IMG/VR virus record: IMGVR_UViG_3300033143_002059
Span: 1-34,258 of that record
Reading direction: 5' to 3' (one strand)
DNA length: 34,258 bases
DNA from: a virus
Shown here: in pieces, positions 31,388-34,258 of the stretch
How positions within the stretch are numbered: position 1 is the first letter of the stretch
Layout: every line of letters starts with the position of its first letter
Translations under genes and position numbers: made by a program
The notes under the pieces: model-generated
The model's input: only the letters and a program-made list of their open reading frames with translations
Told to the model about the DNA's origin: nothing
Database searches by the model: none

Positions 31388-32937
31388 TGCAGACAGTCAA
31401 CAGCGACGGCGGGGCACTGAGCGCAGGCTTCACGACCGCCAGCGGGGCCACGTTTCGCAACATCACCCGCAAGATCGAGATACAATGGGACGGCAATAAC
31501 TGGACAGATGAAACGCTAAACGTCGATAGCCATAACGGCGTTTTTCAATTGTCACCGCCTGGGGATTCTGACCTGCTCGCGGCTGGCGATGTGGGTCAGG
31601 CGACGATCATCTTCCGTAATTATCAATGGCGTTACAGCGCTTACGGCACGCGGGGCGATGGCACATTACGCACGCCGGTTCTGCTGACAGATCGCAGCTT
31701 GCGGGGCATTGAGGTTAAGATCAGCCAGGGATTCTACACCAGCGGCTCGCCCTCTTCCCCGGCGGGCGCTGAATACGTGCAGATATTTCATGGCGTGATT
31801 TACAACTGGGCAGAGGATGACGCGCAAAAGCAATTCACATTGTATCTGCGGGATATGGGCCAGAAATATATGCAACAGCGGGGCAATACGACTGTGCGGG
31901 AAAGCCAGCGCATCGATACGTGGATCGGCATCATGGCCGACGCCGCCGGGGTTCCTGCAGGCGACCGTAATCTGGACGTATCGGTCTACACTGTGCCCTG
32001 GTGCTGGCTCAATGATGAATCGCCCATCGATGAAATATGGAACGCAACGCAGGCGGACGGCGGGCGCGTCTACTTCGATCATCACGGCGTTCTGCGCTTT
32101 GAGAATGCCTTGCACTGGCTCGATCATGATTCAAGCGTATGGACACTGGATGAGGACGATTTTAACAACGTTTTACCAGACCCCGTTACCGACAACCTCG
32201 CCAGCGACGTACAAGCGGAATGGTCGCCACGTCAGCAGGCATCGCTAACCGATGTCTACAAACTGGATGAGATGAAGATTATCCGCCCGGGCGAAACGTT
32301 GTCTTTTGACGTGTTATTCAGTCGTCCGGTTGTCACCCTGTTTGACCTGCGGGAAGAGGACGACTATCAGATAATCAATGCCGCCGGCGGGAACATGAAC
32401 GCCGACTGCGTGCTTGAGATCCCAACCGCCACCCGCTACGCTCAACGGGCGACCGTGACGCTGACCAACAATCACGGCTTCTATTCGGCGATGCTGATTT
32501 TCTTCCAATTGCGCGGGACTATCCTGATTGGCAGCAACAGCCAGGAGATTACAGTCCCCGTTGACCCGTCGCCCATCGACTACACCATAACCCGCTGGCT
32601 GCGTGGTAACATGTATATCCAGAGCGACAGCCATGCGCGGGCGCTGGCTACGTTCCTGGCAGAGAACACATGCGCCAAGATACGCCCTGACTGGCATCTA
32701 TCCGGCGTTTTAGGCGTCCCTCAATTTGAGCTAGGCGACCGGGTGACTTTCGACGATGATCGTGGTGTCGGCGCTCAGCGCGATGGCATGATCACCCGTA
32801 TCGCCTGGTCAGACAGCAAGGCGGGCGGTTTTCGGCAGGACATTGACATGATAGACGCCGAAGGGCTGTTTCCCTACTCAGATTATTTCATCATTGGCAC
32901 TGATACGCTTGGCAACAATGAGCGCTGCTACTACTAA
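31387..32937 (+). CDS. Tail tip or baseplate hub-like protein
   Basis: The 516-residue protein starts at ATG 31387, overlapping the previous stop by one base. Beta-rich sections (RKIEIQWDGNNWTDETL, QATIIFRNYQWRYSA, EVKISQGFYTSG) precede HGVIYNWAEDDAQKQFTLYLRD and DEIWNATQADGGRVYFDHHG, a pattern found in tail-tip and baseplate proteins, where hub domains recur. The end (FELGDRVTFDDDRGVG, ITRIAWSDSKAGGFRQDIDMIDAE) fits the closing hub domain. It would form the lower end of the tail and contact the receptor-binding parts. The exact family is not recognised. Confidence 0.55.
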   Translation: MQTVNSDGGALSAGFTTASGATFRNITRKIEIQWDGNNWTDETLNVDSHNGVFQLSPPGDSDLLAAGDVGQATIIFRNYQWRYSAYGTRGDGTLRTPVLLTDRSLRGIEVKISQGFYTSGSPSSPAGAEYVQIFHGVIYNWAEDDAQKQFTLYLRDMGQKYMQQRGNTTVRESQRIDTWIGIMADAAGVPAGDRNLDVSVYTVPWCWLNDESPIDEIWNATQADGGRVYFDHHGVLRFENALHWLDHDSSVWTLDEDDFNNVLPDPVTDNLASDVQAEWSPRQQASLTDVYKLDEMKIIRPGETLSFDVLFSRPVVTLFDLREEDDYQIINAAGGNMNADCVLEIPTATRYAQRATVTLTNNHGFYSAMLIFFQLRGTILIGSNSQEITVPVDPSPIDYTITRWLRGNMYIQSDSHARALATFLAENTCAKIRPDWHLSGVLGVPQFELGDRVTFDDDRGVGAQRDGMITRIAWSDSKAGGFRQDIDMIDAEGLFPYSDYFIIGTDTLGNNERCYY

Positions 32938-32940
32938 ACT

Positions 32941-34258
32941 ATGACCGTATACCCGCCACCTCCCACCTTCACCAACGGCCAGCGCATAAGCGCCAGCGCC
33001 CATCTCAACGCGCTTACCGATACTACCGGCTGGCTGATTGGCAACTACCAGCAAGAAAAAGCGCCATTTGAGCGCCGCAAAGGCAATGACTATCTTGACG
33101 AAGCCGGGCATTGGTATCGGGTCTTCACTGGCTACATCTACCACAAAGCGGACACGCTCGCCTACAATTTCGAGATTACAAAAGATACTGGCAGAACGGG
33201 TGAAATTCGTATCATGTATGGCGATGATGATTTGGTTCCGCACCTGACATTCACCGTCGGCGCTGGCTCATCCACCATGTCGGGCACGAAAGACGTTTCA
33301 GCAATTGCCGATGGCATCTTGCGCGTGACGGTTGACTTTCGGGCGCTGTCCAGTGGCACGCCAACTGAGAACCGGGGCGATGTTGATATCGATGTGGTCT
33401 ATCTGCGGGAAACGAAGTCACCGAGCTATGCGGCTTTTGCCAGCTTTGCAGATGCGACCACGCCATCAGCTGCGCAATGGCAAGCGCTATCGAGCAACGC
33501 CGATCTGATTTATGCGCAACTGACAGCGCCCCACGTGCCCATGATTGGCCTTGTGAAACAACGCGATCACGGCACAGCAACGATTTGGGAAGGGCTGATC
33601 ACGCATCGTCACGAGCGTTTTTTCTATGATATCCGCATGCGCAAACCGACCAACGACCGCGACCCTGAGCATGATTTCGTTTGTAGCACTTATGAGGTGT
33701 GGATCGACATTGACGGTACAGACGTTTTTCACGGCGGGGCTTATGTTGTCTCCGAGCAATTGGACGAATCCGAAATATCGATCACCTTTTACGGCACTGG
33801 ACAGAAATTAGCAAACGGCGATGTGCTTGTCACCGGCACCGAAAAAATATTACTAGGCGGCAAGTCTGGCGACACCTTCACCACCTGCACCCGGGGTTAC
33901 GATAGCACAACGGCAACCTGGCACGTTGCGCGCTCGCAATGGCAGATTGTGAATCCAGATGTAGTTTACACGCAAATCGCAGCGGACGGCGACGGTTGGG
34001 ATCGGAATTATAGCGGCGTGGCTGACATAAGCGCGCTGGGCTTGACAGATGGCAATGATTACGTGGTACGGGGGCGCACATTTCATGAAAACCACGAAGG
34101 GGAAGACAGCCGGGCAAAGAGTATGGTCGGCTTGCTATCTGAGCAAACAGAGGACATCGGCATTTCGGATTGGGTCGAGCCTATGATCGGCTGGGCGCAT
34201 GGTGATTTTGTGATTGGCGATGATGGCGTCAAGCGCATACGGAACAATCTTAACGCCC
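32941..34258 (+). CDS. Tail-tip or receptor-binding protein, 3' end outside the window
   Basis: The frame opens at ATG 32941, three bases after the hub-like gene, and stays open for 439 codons to the window edge. It begins MTVYPPPPTFTNGQRISASA and continues with HLNALTDTTGWL, a motif common at the start of phage tail-surface proteins. Beta-rich domains follow (YEVWIDIDGTDVFHGGAYVV, ISITFYGTGQKL), with a section TTCTRGYDSTTATWHV that resembles repeat linkers in such proteins. It is probably part of the tail tip or a host-recognition protein. No stop is visible. Confidence 0.6.
   Translation, partial: MTVYPPPPTFTNGQRISASAHLNALTDTTGWLIGNYQQEKAPFERRKGNDYLDEAGHWYRVFTGYIYHKADTLAYNFEITKDTGRTGEIRIMYGDDDLVPHLTFTVGAGSSTMSGTKDVSAIADGILRVTVDFRALSSGTPTENRGDVDIDVVYLRETKSPSYAAFASFADATTPSAAQWQALSSNADLIYAQLTAPHVPMIGLVKQRDHGTATIWEGLITHRHERFFYDIRMRKPTNDRDPEHDFVCSTYEVWIDIDGTDVFHGGAYVVSEQLDESEISITFYGTGQKLANGDVLVTGTEKILLGGKSGDTFTTCTRGYDSTTATWHVARSQWQIVNPDVVYTQIAADGDGWDRNYSGVADISALGLTDGNDYVVRGRTFHENHEGEDSRAKSMVGLLSEQTEDIGISDWVEPMIGWAHGDFVIGDDGVKRIRNNLNA

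Noticed and set aside
1-34258. Defence island, toxin-antitoxin pair or retroelement
   Set aside because: I saw no toxin, antitoxin, reverse transcriptase or nuclease-defence motif. The methyltransferase has no partner restriction gene in the window.

Overview
This window reads as part of the genome of an uncultivated tailed phage (Caudoviricetes), or of a prophage of one. Every supported gene lies on the + strand, the genes are tightly packed with many ATGA or TGATG stop/start overlaps, and the order is that of a virion-assembly operon. There is a tail-tube candidate, a frameshifting tail-chaperone pair, a very long tape measure protein and distal-tail genes, but no sheath gene, so a siphovirus is most likely. 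No integrase, lysis gene, tRNA, rRNA, CRISPR array or insertion sequence is visible. The host cannot be named from the sequence; it uses Shine-Dalgarno motifs of the GGAG/AGGAGG type.

Layout. (1) 1-1254: end of a DNA-metabolism or early region (zinc-ribbon protein, coiled-coil protein, RusA-like resolvase, one-helix membrane protein). (2) 1265-3723: a good sigma-70-type promoter in front of a phage ECF-like sigma factor, then a small protein, a ParB-like/zinc-ribbon protein and a C5 DNA methyltransferase. (3) 3757-8715: packaging and portal module: small terminase, large terminase (broken), portal (broken twice), a MuF domain apparently reached by programmed -1 frameshifting from the portal, and a gp10-like protein. 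(4) 8722-14610: head module: small beta-rich protein, ChaB-protease-scaffold protein, cysteine-rich major capsid protein, a disrupted small gene, a beta-helix protein and a head-tail adaptor. (5) 14613-24249: a roughly 9.6-kb cassette of glycosyltransferases, a methyltransferase, an alkaline-phosphatase-superfamily enzyme, a DUF1360-like membrane protein and surface or receptor-binding proteins, lying between the adaptor and the remaining neck genes. (6) 24225-34258: neck, tail tube, tail chaperones with a -1 frameshift, tape measure, distal tail and an unfinished tail-tip gene.

Most notable: (a) residues 889-1383 of the tape measure are 28 consecutive leucine/proline-rich units, mostly 17 residues, with a higher-order period near 109 residues; (b) two recoding sites of identical design, GAGG-N13-CCCTTTC, one at the tail-chaperone junction as expected and one at the portal/MuF junction, which I do not know as a described arrangement; (c) a bipartite intergenic element occurs twice with identical spacing and resembles ECF promoters, in a genome that encodes its own ECF-like sigma factor; (d) a trimodular GT4-GT2-GT2 enzyme ends in a small phage-type domain that has its own ribosome binding site.

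The large terminase, the portal and a small gene after the capsid gene carry frame breaks (a probable microhomology deletion, a 14-bp tandem duplication and apparent one-base losses). The remaining 20 kb is intact. Either this copy is defective in packaging or the assembly contains local errors; reads would decide.
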